Source: Rallus limicola (lineage: Eukaryota > Chordata > Aves > Gruiformes > Rallidae). Taken from it: a DNA stretch of 64,000 nucleotides. The position numbers were made by a program, and so were the translations under genes. The notes below the pieces were generated by a model that searched no databases, was not told where the DNA came from, and saw only the letters and a list, made by a program, of their open reading frames with translations. The stretch's first letter is position 1. Every line of letters starts with the position of its first letter. This document shows positions 37,395 to 50,464 of this stretch, piece by piece. The DNA lies in NCBI GenBank assembly GCA_022605955.1, contig JAKCOZ010000226.1, positions 310,001 to 374,000 of the forward strand, written 5' to 3'.

Positions 37395-39375
37395 CATGTT
37401 TTGAACTGCAGTCTGCTAGGGCCGAGAAAAGCACCGTAGGAGGTTCCAGGCATGTTCCCTCTTTCCAGGCAAAGGAAAAGGCTGAGAGCCAAAGTGACAG
37501 GGTCTGCTCGTGTGTCCTGTTAGGAGGTTTCAGACAAGCTATGCCTTTCAGGCCTAGCTTCTTTACTTTGGGAGCTATTGCTGGACGTTTAGCATGTTTT
37601 GAACTGCAGTCTGCTAGGGCCGAGAAAAGCACCGTAGGAGGTTCCAGGCATGTTCCCTCTTTCCAGGCAAAGGAAAAGGCTGAGAGCCAAAGTGACAGGG
37701 TCTGCTCGTGTGTCCTGTTAGGAGGTTTCAGACAAGCTATGCCTTTCAGGCCTAGCTTCTTTACTTTGGGAGCTATTGCTGGACGTTTAGCATGTTTTGA
37801 ACTGCAGTCTGCTAGGGCCGAGAAAAGCACCGTAGGAGGTTCCAGGCATGTTCCCTCTTTCCAGGCAAAGGAAAAGGCTGAGAGCCAAAGTGACAGGGTC
37901 TGCTCGTGTGTCCTGTTAGGAGGTTTCAGACAAGCTATGCCTTTCAGGCCTAGCTTCTTTACTTTGGGAGTTATTGCTGGACGTTTAGCATGTTTTGAAC
38001 TGCAGTCTGCTAGGGCCGAGAAAAGCACCGTAGGAGGTTCCAGGCATGTTCCCTCTTTCCAGGCAAAGGAAAAGGCTGAGAGCCAAAGTGACAGGGTCTG
38101 CTCGTGTGTCCTGTTAGGAGGTTTCAGACAAGCTATGCCTTTCAGGCCTAGCTTCTTTACTTTGGGAGTTATTGCTGGACGTTTAGCATGTTTTGAACTG
38201 CAGTCTGCTAGGGCCGAGAAAAGCACCGTAGGAGGTTCCAGGCATGTTCCCTCTTTCCAGGCAAAGGAAAAGGCTGAGAGCCAAAGTGACAGGGTCTGCT
38301 CGTGTGTCCTGTTAGGAGGTTTCAGACAAGCTATGCCTTTCAGGCCTAGCTTCTTTACTTTGGGAGTTATTGCTGGACGTTTAGCATGTTTTGAACTGCA
38401 GTCTGCTAGGGCCGAGAAAAGCACCGTAGGAGGTTCCAGGCATGTTCCCTCTTTCCAGGCAAAGGAAAAGGCTGAGAGCCAAAGTGACAGGGTCTGTTCG
38501 TGTGTCCTGTTAGGAGGTTTCAGACAAGCTATGCCTTTCAGGCCTAGCTTCTTTACGTTGGGAGCTATTGCTGGACGTTTAGCATGTTTTGAACTGCAGT
38601 CTGCTAGGGCCGAGAAAAGCACCGTAGGATGTTCCAGGCATGTTCCCTCATTCCAGGCAAAGGAAAAGGCTGAGAGCCAAAGTGACAGGGTCTGCTCGTG
38701 TGTCCTGTTAGGAGGTTTCAGACAAGCTATGCATTTCAGGCCTAGCTTCTTTACTTTGGGAGTTATTGCTGGACGTTTAGCATGTTTTGAACTGCAGTCT
38801 GCTAGGGCCGAGAAAAGCACCGTAGGAGGTTCCAGGCATGTTCCCTCTTTCCAGGCAAAGGAAAAGGCTGAGAGCCAAAGTGACAGGGTCTGCTCGTGTG
38901 TCCTGTTAGGAGGTTTCAGACAAGCTATGCCTTTCAGGCCTAGCTTCTTTACTTTGGGAGTTATTGCTGGACGTTTAGCATGTTTTGAACTGCAGTCTGC
39001 TAGGGCCGAGAAAAGCACCGTAGGAGGTTCCAGGCATGTTCCCTCTTTCCAGGCAAAGGAAAAGGCTGAGAGCCAAAGTGACAGGGTCTGCTCGTGTGTC
39101 CTGTTAAGAGGTTTCAGACAAGCTATGCCTTTCAGGCCTAGCTTCTTTACTTTGGGAGTTATTGCTGGACGTTTAGCATGTTTTGAACTGCAGTCTGCTA
39201 GGGCCGAGAAAAGCACCGTAGGAGGTTCCAGGCATGTTCCCTCTTTCCAGGCAAAGGAAAAGGCTGAGAGCCAAAGTGACAGGGTCTGCTCGTGTGTCCT
39301 ATTAGGAGGTTTCAGACAAGCTATGCCTTTCAGGCCTAGCTTCTTTACTTTGGGAGCTATTGCTGGACGTTTAGC
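37395..39375 (+). repeat. Segmental duplication copy C2, about 10 monomers (partner 35,020-37,000)
   Basis: Second copy of the ten-monomer segment. It is followed by repeated copies of its own late monomers (ttaagagg at about 39,110, 39,700 and 39,898; cctattagg at about 39,300 and 40,090), as if a smaller inner unit had amplified again after the larger duplication. Confidence 0.86.
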
Positions 39376-40302
39376 ATGTTTTGAACTGCAGTCTGCTAGG
39401 GCCGAGAAAAGCACCGTAGGAGGTTCCAGGCATGTTCCCTCTTTCCAGGCAAAGGAAAAGGCTGAGAGCCAAAGTGACAGGGTCTGCTCGTGTGTCCTGT
39501 TAGGAGGTTTCAGACAAGCTATGCCTTTCAGGCCTAGCTTCTTTACTTTGGGAGTTATTGCTGGACGTTTAGCATGTTTTGAACTGCAGTCTGCTAGGGC
39601 CGAGAAAAGCACCGTAGGAGGTTCCAGGCATGTTCCCTCTTTCCAGGCAAAGGAAAAGGCTGAGAGCCAAAGTGACAGGGTCTGCTCGTGTGTCCTGTTA
39701 AGAGGTTTCAGACAAGCTATGCCTTTCAGGCCTAGCTTCTTTACTTTGGGAGTTATTGCTGGACGTTTAGCATGTTTTGAACTGCAGTCTGCTAGGGCCG
39801 AGAAAAGCACCGTAGGAGGTTCCAGGCATGTTCCCTCTTTCCAGGCAAAGGAAAAGGCTGAGAGCCAAAGTGACAGGGTCTGCTCGTGTGTCCTGTTAAG
39901 AGGTTTCAGACAAGCTATGCCTTTCAGGCCTAGCTTCTTTACTTTGGGAGTTATTGCTGGACGTTTAGCATGTTTTGAACTGCAGTCTGCTAGGGCCGAG
40001 AAAAGCACCGTAGGAGGTTCCAGGCATGTTCCCTCTTTCCAGGCAAAGGAAAAGGCTGAGAGCCAAAGTGACAGGGTCTGCTCGTGTGTCCTATTAGGAG
40101 GTTTCAGACAAGCTATGCCTTTCAGGCCTAGCTTCTTTACTTTGGGAGCTATTGCTGGACGTTTAGCATGTTTTGAACTGCAGTCTGCTAGGGCCGAGAA
40201 AAGCACCGTAGGAGGTTCCAGGCATGTTCCCTCTTTCCAGGCAAAGGAAAAGGCTGAGAGCCAAAGTGACAGGGTCTGCTCGTGTGTCCTGTTAGGAGGT
40301 TT

Positions 40303-40555
40303 CACACAAGCTATGCCTTTCAGGCCTAGCTTCTTACTTTGGGAGTTATTGCTGGACGTTTAGCATGTTTTGAACTGCAGTCTGCTAGGGCCGAGAAAAG
40401 CAGCGTAGCAGGTTCCAGGCATGTTCCCTCTTTCCAGGCAAAGGAAAAGGCTGAGAGCCAAAGTGACAGGGTCTGCTCGTGTGTCCTGTTAGGAGGTTTC
40501 AGACAAGCTATGCCTTTCAGGCCTAGCTTCTTTAATTTGGGAGCTATTGCTTGAC
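40303..40555 (+). repeat. Dispersed copy of the haplotype at 5,274-5,525
   Basis: Three linked rare variants, tttcaCacaag (40305), agcaGcgtagCagg (from 40399) and tttaAttt (40531), repeat the set at 5276, 5371 and 5503. Spacing is identical except for one base, lost in cttcttacttt near 40,334. The set lies 35 kb from its partner, so these are copies of the same ancestral monomers moved apart by later growth of the array. The last monomer here also has gctattgcttgacg, a private change that ends the plus-strand open frame. Confidence 0.8.
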
Positions 40556-43500
40556 GTTTAGCATGTTTTGAACTGCAGTCTGCTAGGGCCGAGAAAAGCA
40601 CCGTAGGAGGTTCCAGGCATGTTCCCTCTTTCCAGGCAAAGGAAAAGGCTGAGAGCCAAAGTGACAGGGTCTGCTCGTGTGTCCTGTTAGGAGGTTTCAG
40701 ACAAGCTATGCCTTTCAGGCCTAGCTTCTTTACTTTGGGAGTTATTGCTGGACGTTTAGCATGTTTTGAACTGCAGTCTGCTAGGGCCGAGAAAAGCACC
40801 GTAGGAGGTTCCAGGCATGTTCCCTCTTTCCAGGCAAAGGAAAAGGCTGAGAGGCCAAAGTGACAGGGTCTGCTCGTGTGTCCTGTTAGGAGGTTTCAGA
40901 CAAGCTATGCCTTTCAGGCCTAGCTTCTTTACTTTGGGAGTTATTGCTGGACGTTTAGCATGTTTTGAACTGCAGTCTGCTAGGGCCGAGAAAAGCACCG
41001 TAGTAGGTTCCAGGCATGTTCCCTCTTTCCAGGCAAAGGAAAAGGCTGAGAGCCAAAGTGACAGGGTCTGCTCGTGTGTCCTGTTAGGAGGTTTCAGACA
41101 AGCTATGCCTTTCAGGCCTAGCTTCTTTACTTTGGGAGTTATTGCTGGACGTTTAGCATGTTTTGAACTGCAGTCTGCTAGGGCCGAGAAAAGCACCGTA
41201 GGAGGTTCCAGGCATGTTCCCTCTTTCCAGGCAAAGGAAAAGGCTGAGAGCCAAAGTGACAGGGTCTGCTCGTGTGTCCTGTTAGGAGGTTTCAGACAAG
41301 CTATGCCTTTCAGGCCTAGCTTCTTTACTTTGGGAGCTATTGCTGGACGTTTAGCATGTTTTGAACTGCAGTCTGCTAGGGCCGAGAAAAGCACCGTAGG
41401 AGGTTCCAGGCATGTTCCCTCTTTCCAGGCAAAGGAAAAGGCTGAGAGCCAAAGTGACAGGGTCTGCTCGTGTGTCCTGTTAGGAGGTTTCAGACAAGCT
41501 ATGCCTTTCAGGCCTAGCTTCTTTACTTTGGGAGCTATTGCTGGACGTTTAGCATGTTTTGAACTGCAGTCTGCTAGGGCCGAGAAAAGCACCGTACTAG
41601 GTTCCAGGCATGTTCCCTCTTTCCAGGCAAAGGAAAAGGCTGAGAGCCAAAGTGACAGGGTCTGCTCGTGTGTCCTGTTAGGAGGTTTCAGACAAAGCTA
41701 TGCCTTTCAGGCCTAGCTTCTTTACGTTGGGAGCTATTGCTGGACGTTTAGCATGTTTTGAACTGCAGTCTGCTAGGGCCGAGAAAAGCACCGTAGGAGG
41801 TTCCAGGCATGTTCCCTCTTTCCAGGCAAAGGAAAAGGCTGAGAGCCAAAGTGACAGGGTCTGCTCGTGTGTCCTGTTAGGAGGTTTCAGACAAGCTATG
41901 CCTTTCAGGCCTAGCTTCTTTACTTTGGGAGCTATTGCTGGACGTTTAGCATGTTTTGAACTGCAGTCTGCTAGGGCCGAGAAAAGCACCGTAGGAGGTT
42001 CCAGGCATGTTCCCTCTTTCCAGGCAAAGGAAAAGGCTGAGAGCCAAAGTGACAGGGTCTGCTCGTGTGTCCTGTTAGGAGGTTTCACACAAGCTATGCC
42101 TTTCAGGCCTAGCTTCTTTACTTTGGGAGCTATTGCTGGACGTTTAGCATGTTTTGAACTGCAGTCTGCTAGGGCCGAGAAAAAGCACCGTAGCAGGTTC
42201 CAGGCATGTTCCCTCTTTCCAGGCAAAGGAAAAGGCTGAGAGCCAAAGTGACAGGGTCTGCTAGTGTGTCCTGTTAGGAGGTTTCAGACAAGCTATGCCT
42301 TTCAGGCCTAGCTTCTTTACTTTGGGAGCTATTGCTGGACGTTTAGCATGTTTTGAACTGCAGTCTGCTAGGGCCGAGAAAAGCACCGTAGGAGGTTCCA
42401 GGCATGTTCCCTCTTTCCAGGCAAAGGAAAAGGCTGAGAGCCAAAGTGACAGGGTCTGCTCGTGTGTCCTGTTAGGAGGTTTCAGACAAGCTATGCCTTT
42501 CAGGCCTAGCTTCTTTACGTTGGGAGCTATTGCTGGACGTTTAGCATGTTTTGAACTGCAGTCTGCTAGGGCCGAGAAAAGCACCGTAGGAGGTTCCAGG
42601 CATGTTCCCTCTTTCCAGGCAAAGGAAAAGGCTGAGAGCCAAAGTGACAGGGTCTGCTCGTGTGTCCTGTTAGGAGGTTTCAGACAAGCTATGCCTTTCA
42701 GGCCTAGCTTCTTTACTTTGGGAGCTATTGCTGGACGTTTAGCATGTTTTGAACTGCAGTCTGCTAGGGCCGAGGAAAAGCACCGTAGGAGGTTCCAGGC
42801 ATGTTCCCTCTTTCCAGGCAAAGGAAAAGGCTGAGAGCCAAAGTGACAGGGTCTGCTCGTGTGTCCTGTTAGGAGGTTTCAGACAAGCTATGCCTTTCAG
42901 GCCTAGCTTCTTTACGTTGGGAGCTATTGCTGGACGTTTAGCATGTTTTGAACTGCAGTCTGCTAGGGCCGAGAAAAGCACCGTAGGAGGTTCCAGGCAT
43001 GTTCCCTCTTTCCAGGCAAAGGAAAAGGCTGAGAGCCAAAGTGACAGGGTCTGCTCGTGTGTCCTGTTAGGAGGTTTCAGACAAGCTATGCCTTTCAGGC
43101 CTAGCTTCTTTACTTTGGGAGCTATTGCTGGACGTTTAGCATGTTTTGAACTGCAGTCTGCTAGGGCCGAGAAAAGCACCGTAGGAGGTTCCAGGCATGT
43201 TCCCTCTTTCCAGGCAAAGGAAAAGGCTGAGAGCCAAAGTGAGAGGGTCTGCTCGTGTGTCCTATTAGGAGGTTTCAGTCAAGCTACGCCTTTCAGGCCT
43301 AGCTTCTTTACGTTGGGAGCTATTGCTGGACATTTAGCATGTTTTGAACTGCAGTCTGCTAGGGCCGAGAAAAGCACCGTAGGAGGTTCCAGGCATGTTC
43401 CCTCTTTCCAGGCAAAGGAAAAGGCTGAGAGCCAAAGTGACAGGGTCTGCTCGTGTGTCCTGTTGGGAGGTTTCAGACAAGCTATGCCTTTCAGGCCTAG

Positions 43501-45385
43501 CTTCTTTACTTTGGGAGCTATTGCTGGACGTTTAGCATGTTTTGAACTGCAGTCTGCTAGGGCCGAGAAAAGCACCGTAGGAGGTTCCAGGCATGTTCCC
43601 TCTTTCCAGGCAAAGGAAAAGGCTGAGAGCCAAAGTTACAGGGTCTGCTCGTGTGTCCTGTTATGAGGTTACAGACAAGCTATGCCTTTCAGGCCTAGCT
43701 TCTTTACTTTGGGAGCTATTGCTGGACGTTTAGCATGTTTTGAATTGCAGTCTGCTAGGGCCGAGAAAAGCACCGTAGGAGGTTCCAGGCATGTTCCCTC
43801 TTTCCAGGCAAAGGAAAAGGCTGAGAGCCAAAGTGACAGGATCTGCTCGTGTGTCCTGTTAGGAGGTTTCAGACAAGCTATGCCTTTCAGGCCTAGCTTC
43901 TTTACTTTGGGAGTTATTTCTGGACGTTTAGCACGTCTTGAACTGCAGTCTGCTAGGGCCGAGAAAAGCACCGTAGGAGGTTCCAGGCATGTTCCCTCTT
44001 TCCAAGCAAAGGAAAAGGCTGAGAGCCAAAGTGACAGGGTCTGCTCGTGTGTCCTGTTAGGAGGTTTCAGACAAGCTATGCCTTTCAGGCCTAGCTTCTT
44101 TACGTTGGGAGCTATTGCAGGACGTTTAGCATGTTTTGAACTGCAGTCTGCTAGGGCCGAGAAAAGCACCGTAGGAGGTTCCAGGCATGTTCCCTCATTC
44201 CAGGCAAAGGAAAAGACTGAGAGCCAAAGTGACAGGGTCTGCTCGTGTGTCCTGTTAGGAGGTTTCAGACAAGCTATGCATTTCAGGCCTAGCTTCTTTA
44301 CTTTGGGAGTTATTGCTGGACGTTTAGCATGTTTTGAACTGCAGTCTGCTAGGGCCGAGAAAAGCACCGTAGGAGGTTCCAGGCATCTTCCCTCTTTCCA
44401 GGCAAAGGAAAAGGCTGAGAGCCAAAGTGACATGGTCTGCTCGTGTGTCCTGTTAGGAGGTTTCAGACAAGCTATGCCTTTCAGGCCTAGCTTCTTTACT
44501 TTGGGAGTTATTGCTGGACGTTTAGCATGTTTTGAACTGCAGTCTGCTAGGGCCGAGAAAAGCACCATAGGAGGTTCCAGGCATGTTCCCTCTTTCCAGG
44601 CAAAGGAAAAGGCTGAGAGCCAAAGTGACAGGGTCTGCTCGTGTGTCCTGTTAGGAGGTTTCAGACAAGCTATGCCTTTCAGGCCTAGCTTCTTTACGTT
44701 GGGAGTTATTGCTGGACGTTTAGCATGTTTTGAACTGCAGTATGCTAGGGCCGAGAAAAGCACCGTAGGAGGTTCCAGGCATGTTCCCCTCTTTCCAGGC
44801 AAAGGAAAAGGCTGAGAGCCAAAGTGACAGGGTCTGCTCGTGTGTCCTGTTAGGAGGTTTCAGACAAGCTATGCCTTTCAGGCCTAGCTTCTTTACTTTG
44901 GGAGTTATTGCTGGACGTTTAGCATGTTTTGAACTGCAGTCTGCTAGGGCCGAGAAAAGCACCGTAGGAGGTTCCAGGCATGTTCCCTCTTTCCAGGCAA
45001 AGGAAAAGGCTGAGAGCCAAAGTGACAGGGTCTGCTCGTGTGTCCTGTTAGGAGGTTTCAGACAAGCTATGCCTTTCAGGCCTAGCTTCTTTACTTTGGG
45101 AGTTATTGCTGGACGTTTAGCATGTTTTGAACTGCAGTCTGCTAGGGCCGAGAAAAGCACCGTAGGAGGTTCCAGGCATGTTCCCTCTTTCCAGGCAAAG
45201 GAAAAGGCTGAGAGCCAAAGTGACAGGGTCTGTTCGTGTGTCCTGTTAGGAGGTTTCAGACAAGCTATGCCTTTCAGGCCTAGCTTCTTTACGTTCGGAG
45301 TTATTGCTGGACGTTTAGCATGTTTTGAACTGCAGTCTGCTAGGGCCGAGAAAAGCACCGTAGGAGGTTCCAGGCATGTTCCCTC

Positions 45386-48300
45386 ATTCCAGGCAAAGGA
45401 AAAGGCTGAGAGCCAAAGTGACAGGGTCTGCTCGTGTGTCCTGTTAGGAGGTTTCAGACAAGCTATGCCTTTCAGGCCTAGCTTCTTTACTTTGGGAGTT
45501 ATTGCTGGACGTTTAGCATGTTTTGAACTGCAGTCTGCTAGGGCCGAGAAAAGCACCGTAGGAGGTTCCAGGCATGTTCCCTCTTTCCAGGCAAAGGAAA
45601 AGGCTGAGAGCCAAAGTGACAGGGTCTGCTCGTGTGTCCTGTTAGGAGGTTTCAGACAAGCTATGCCTTTCAGGCCTAGCTTCTTTACTTTGGGAGTTAT
45701 TGCTGGACGTTTAGCATGTTTTGAACTGCAGTCTGCTAGGGCCGAGAAAAGCACCGTAGGAGGTTCCAGGCATGTTCCCTCTTTCCAGGCAAAGGAAAAG
45801 GCTGAGAGCCAAAGTGACAGAGTCTGTTCGTGTGTCCTGTTAGGAGGTTTCAGACAAGCTATGCCTTTCAGGCCTAGCTTCTTTACTTTGGGAGCTATTG
45901 CTGGACGTTTAGCATGTTTTGAACTGCAGTCTGCTAGGGCCGAGAAAAGCACCGTAGGAGGTTCCAGGCATGTTCCCTCTTTCCAGGCAAAGGAAAAGGC
46001 TGAGAGCCAAAGTGACAGGGTCTGTTCGTGTGTCCTGTTAGGAGGTTTCAGACAAGCTATGCCTTTCAGGCCTAGCTTCTTTACTTTGGGAGCTATTGCT
46101 GGACGTTTAGCATGTTTTGAACTGCAGTCTGCTAGGGCCGAGAAAAGCACCGTAGGAGGTTCCAGGCATGTTCCCTCTTTCCAGGCAAAGGAAAAGGCTG
46201 AGAGCCAAAGTGACAGTGTCTGCTCGTGTGTCCTGTTAGGAGGTTTCAGACAAGCTATGCCTTTCAGGCCTAGCTTCTTTACTTTGGGAGCTATTGCTGG
46301 ACGTTTAGCATGTTTTGAACTGCAGTCTGCTAGGGCCGAGAAAAGCACCGTAGGAGGTTCCAGGCATGTTCCCTCTTTCCAGGCAAAGGAAAAGGCTGAG
46401 AGCCAAAGTGACAGGGTCTGCTCGTGTGTCCTGTTAGGAGGTTTCAGACAAGCTATGCCTTTCAGGCCTAGCTTCTTTACTTTGGGAGCTATTGCTGGAC
46501 GTTTAGCATGTTTTGAACTGCAGTCTGCTAGGGCCGAGAAAAGCACCGTAGGAGGTTCCAGGCATGTTCCCTCTTTCCAGGCAAAGGAAAAGGCTGAGAG
46601 CCAAAGTGACAGGGTCTGCTCGTGTGTCCTGTTAGGAGGTTTCAGACAAGCTATGCCTTTCAGGCCTAGCTTCTTTACTTTGGGAGCTATTGCTGGACGT
46701 TTAGCATGTTTTGAACTGCAGTCTGCTAGGGCCGAGAAAAGCACCGTAGGAGGTTCCAGGCATGTTCCCTCTTTCCAGGCAAAGGAAAAGGCTGAGAGCC
46801 AAAGTGACAGGCTCTGCTCGTGTGTCCTGTTAGGAGGTTTCAGACAAGCTATGCCTTTCAGGCCTAGCTTCTTTACTTTGGGAGCTATTGCTGGACGTTT
46901 AGCATGTTTTGAACTGCAGTCTGCTAGGGCCGAGAAAAGCACCGTAGGAGGTTCCAGGCATGTTCCCTCTTTCCAGGCAAAGGAAAAGGCTGAGAGCCAA
47001 AGTGACAGGGTCTGCTCGTGTGTCCTGTTAGGAGGTTTCAGACAAGCTATGCCTTTCAGGCCTAGCTTCTTTACTTTGGGAGCTATTGCTGGACGTTTAG
47101 CATGTTTTGAACTGCAGTCTGCTAGGGCCGAGAAAAGCACCGTAGGAGGTTCCAGGCATGTTCCCTCTTTCCAGGCAAAGGAAAAGGCTGAGAGCCAAAG
47201 TGACAGGGTCTGCTCGTGTGTCCTGTTAGGAGGTTTCAGACAAGCTATGCCTTTCAGGCCTAGCTTCTTTACTTTGGGAGCTATTGCTGGACGTTTAGCA
47301 TGTTTTGAACTGCAGTCTGCTAGGGCCAAGAAAAGCACCGTAGGAGGTTCCAGGCATGTTCCCTCTTTCCAGGCAAAGGAAAAGGCTGAGAGCCAAAGTG
47401 ACAGGGTCTGCTCGTGTGTCCTGTTAGGAGGTTTCAGACAAGCTATGCCTTTCAGGCCTAGCTTCTTTACGTTGGGAGCTATTGCTGGACGTTTAGCATG
47501 TTTTGAACTGCAGTCTGCTAGGGCCGAGAAAAGCACCGTAGGAGGTTCCAGGCATGTTCCCTCATTCCAGGCAAAGGAAAAGGCTGAGAGCCAAAGTGAC
47601 AGGGTCTGCTCGTGTGTCCTGTTAGGAGGTTTCAGACAAGCTATGCCTTTCAGGCCTAGCTTCTTTACTTTGGGAGTTATTGCTGGACGTTTAGCATGTT
47701 TTGAACTGCAGTCTGCTAGGGCCGAGAAAAGCACCGTAGGAGGTTCCAGGCATGTTCCCTCTTTCCAGGCAAAGGAAAAGGCTGAGAGCCAAAGTGACAG
47801 GGTCTGCTCGTGTGTCCTGTTAGGAGGTTTCAGACAAGCTATGCCTTTCAGGCCTAGCTTCTTTACTTTGGGAGTTATTGCTGGACGTTTAGCATGTTTT
47901 GAACTGCAGTCTGCTAGGGCCGAGAAAAGCACCGTAGGAGGTTCCAGGCATGTTCCCTCTTTCCAGGCAAAGGAAAAGGCTGAGAGCCAAAGTGACAGAG
48001 TCTGTTCGTGTGTCCTGTTAGGAGGTTTCAGACAAGCTATGCCTTTCAGGCCTAGCTTCTTTACTTTGGGAGCTATTGCTGGACGTTTAGCATGTTTTGA
48101 ACTGCAGTCTGCTAGGGCCGAGAAAAGCACCGTAGGAGGTTCCAGGCATGTTCCCTCTTTCCAGGCAAAGGAAAAGGCTGAGAGCCAAAGTGACAGGGTC
48201 TGTTCGTGTGTCCTGTTAGGAGGTTTCAGACAAGCTATGCCTTTCAGGCCTAGCTTCTTTACTTTGGGAGCTATTGCTGGACGTTTAGCATGTTTTGAAC

Positions 48301-48395
48301 TGCAGTCTGCTAGGGCCGAGAAAAGCACCGTAGGAGGTTCCAGGCATGTTCCCTCTTTCCAGGCAAAGGAAAAGGCTGAGAGCCAAAGTGACAGT
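45386..48395 (+). repeat. Tandem duplication with 11-monomer (2,178-bp) offset
   Basis: Variants cctcattcc (45385 and 47563), agagtctgttcg (45821 and 47999), gggtctgttcg in the next monomer, and cagtgtctg (46217 and 48395) recur exactly 11 x 198 bp apart. The last three also occur with the same 396-bp internal spacing at 20285-20681. Following monomers are near consensus in both copies, so the downstream end of the duplication cannot be fixed by eye. A private caggCtctg near 46,812 occurs only in the first copy. Confidence 0.86.
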
Positions 48396-50464
48396 GTCTG
48401 CTCGTGTGTCCTGTTAGGAGGTTTCAGACAAGCTATGCCTTTCAGGCCTAGCTTCTTTACTTTGGGAGCTATTGCTGGACGTTTAGCATGTTTTGAACTG
48501 CAGTCTGCTAGGGCCGAGAAAAGCACCGTAGGAGGTTCCAGGCATGTTCCCTCTTTCCAGGCAAAGGAAAAGGCTGAGAGCCAAAGTGACAGGGTCTGCT
48601 CGTGTGTCCTGTTAGGAGGTTTCAGACAAGCTATGCCTTTCAGGCCTAGCTTCTTTACTTTGGGAGCTATTGCTGGACGTTTAGCATGTTTTGAACTGCA
48701 GTCTGCTAGGGCCGAGAAAAGCACCGTAGGAGGTTCCAGGCATGTTCCCTCTTTCCAGGCAAAGGAAAAGGCTGAGAGCCAAAGTGACAGGGTCTGCTCG
48801 TGTGTCCTGTTAGGAGGTTTCAGACAAGCTATGCCTTTCAGGCCTAGCTTCTTTACTTTGGGAGCTATTGCTGGACGTTTAGCATGTTTTGAACTGCAGT
48901 CTGCTAGGGCCGAGAAAAGCACCGTAGGAGGTTCCAGGCATGTTCCCTCTTTCCAGGCAAAGGAAAAGGCTGAGAGCCAAAGTGACAGGGTCTGCTCGTG
49001 TGTCCTGTTAGGAGGTTTCAGACAAGCTATGCCTTTCAGGCCTAGCTTCTTTACTTTGGGAGCTATTGCTGGACGTTTAGCATGTTTTGAACTGCAGTCT
49101 GCTAGGGCCGAGAAAAGCACCGTAGGAGGTTCCAGGCATGTTCCCTCTTTCCAGGCAAAGGAAAAGGCTGAGAGCCAAAGTGACAGGGTCTGCTCGTGTG
49201 TCCTGTTAGGAGGTTTCAGACAAGCTATGCCTTTCAGGCCTAGCTTCTTTACGTTGGGAGCTATTGCTGGACGTTAGCATGTTTTGAACTGCAGTCTGCT
49301 AGGGCCGAGAAAAGCACCGTAGGAGGTTCCAGGCATGTTCCCTCTTTCCAGGCAAAGGAAAAGGCTGAGAGCCAAAGTGACAGGGTCTGCTCGTGTGTCC
49401 TGTTAGGAGGTTTCAGACAAGCTATGCCTTTCAGGCCTAGCTTCTTTACTTTGGGAGCTATTGCTGGACGTTTAGCATGTTTTGAACTGCAGTCTGCTAG
49501 GGCCGAGAAAAGCACCGTAGGAGGTTCCAGGCATGTTCCCTCTTTCCAGGCAAAGGAAAAGGCTGAGAGCCAAAGTGACAGGGTCTGCTCGTGTGTCCTG
49601 TTAGGAGGTTTCAGACAAGCTATGCCTTTCAGGCCTAGCTTCTTTACTTTGGGAGCTATTGCTGGACGTTTAGCATGTTTTGAACTGCAGTCTGCTAGGG
49701 CCGAGAAAAGCACCGTAGGAGGTTCCAGGCATGTTCCCTCTTTCCAGGCAAAGGAAAAGGCTGAGAGCCAAAGTGACAGGGTCTGCTCGTGTGTCCTGTT
49801 AGGAGGTTTCAGACAAGCTATGCCTTTCAGGCCTAGCTTCTTTACTTTGGGAGCTATTGCTGGACGTTTAGCATGTTTTGAACTGCAGTCTGCTAGGGCC
49901 AAGAAAAGCACCGTAGGAGGTTCCAGGCATGTTCCCTCTTTCCAGGCAAAGGAAAAGGCTGAGAGCCAAAGTGACAGGGTCTGCTCGTGTGTCCTGTTAG
50001 GAGGTTTCAGACAAGCTATGCCTTTCAGGCCTAGCTTCTTTACTTTGGGAGCTATTGCTGGACGTTTAGCATGTTTTGAACTGCAGTCTGCTAGGGCCGA
50101 GAAAAGCACCGTAGGAGGTTCCAGGCATCTTCCCTCTTTCCAGGCAAAGGAAAAGGCTGAGAGCCAAAGTGACAGGGTCTGCTCGTGTGTCCTGTTAGGA
50201 GGTTTCAGACAAGCTATGCCTTTCAGGCCTAGCTTCTTTACTTTGGGAGCTATTGCTGGACGTTTAGCATGTTTTGAACTGCAGTCTGCTAGGGCCGAGA
50301 AAAGCACCGTAGGAGGTTCCAGGCATGTTCCCTCTTTCCAGGCAAAGGAAAAGGCTGAGAGCCAAAGTGACAGGGTCTGCTCGTGTGTCCTGTTAGGAGG
50401 TTTCAGACAAGCTATGCCTTTCAGGCCTAGCTTCTTTACGTTGGGAGCTATTGCTGGACGTTAG

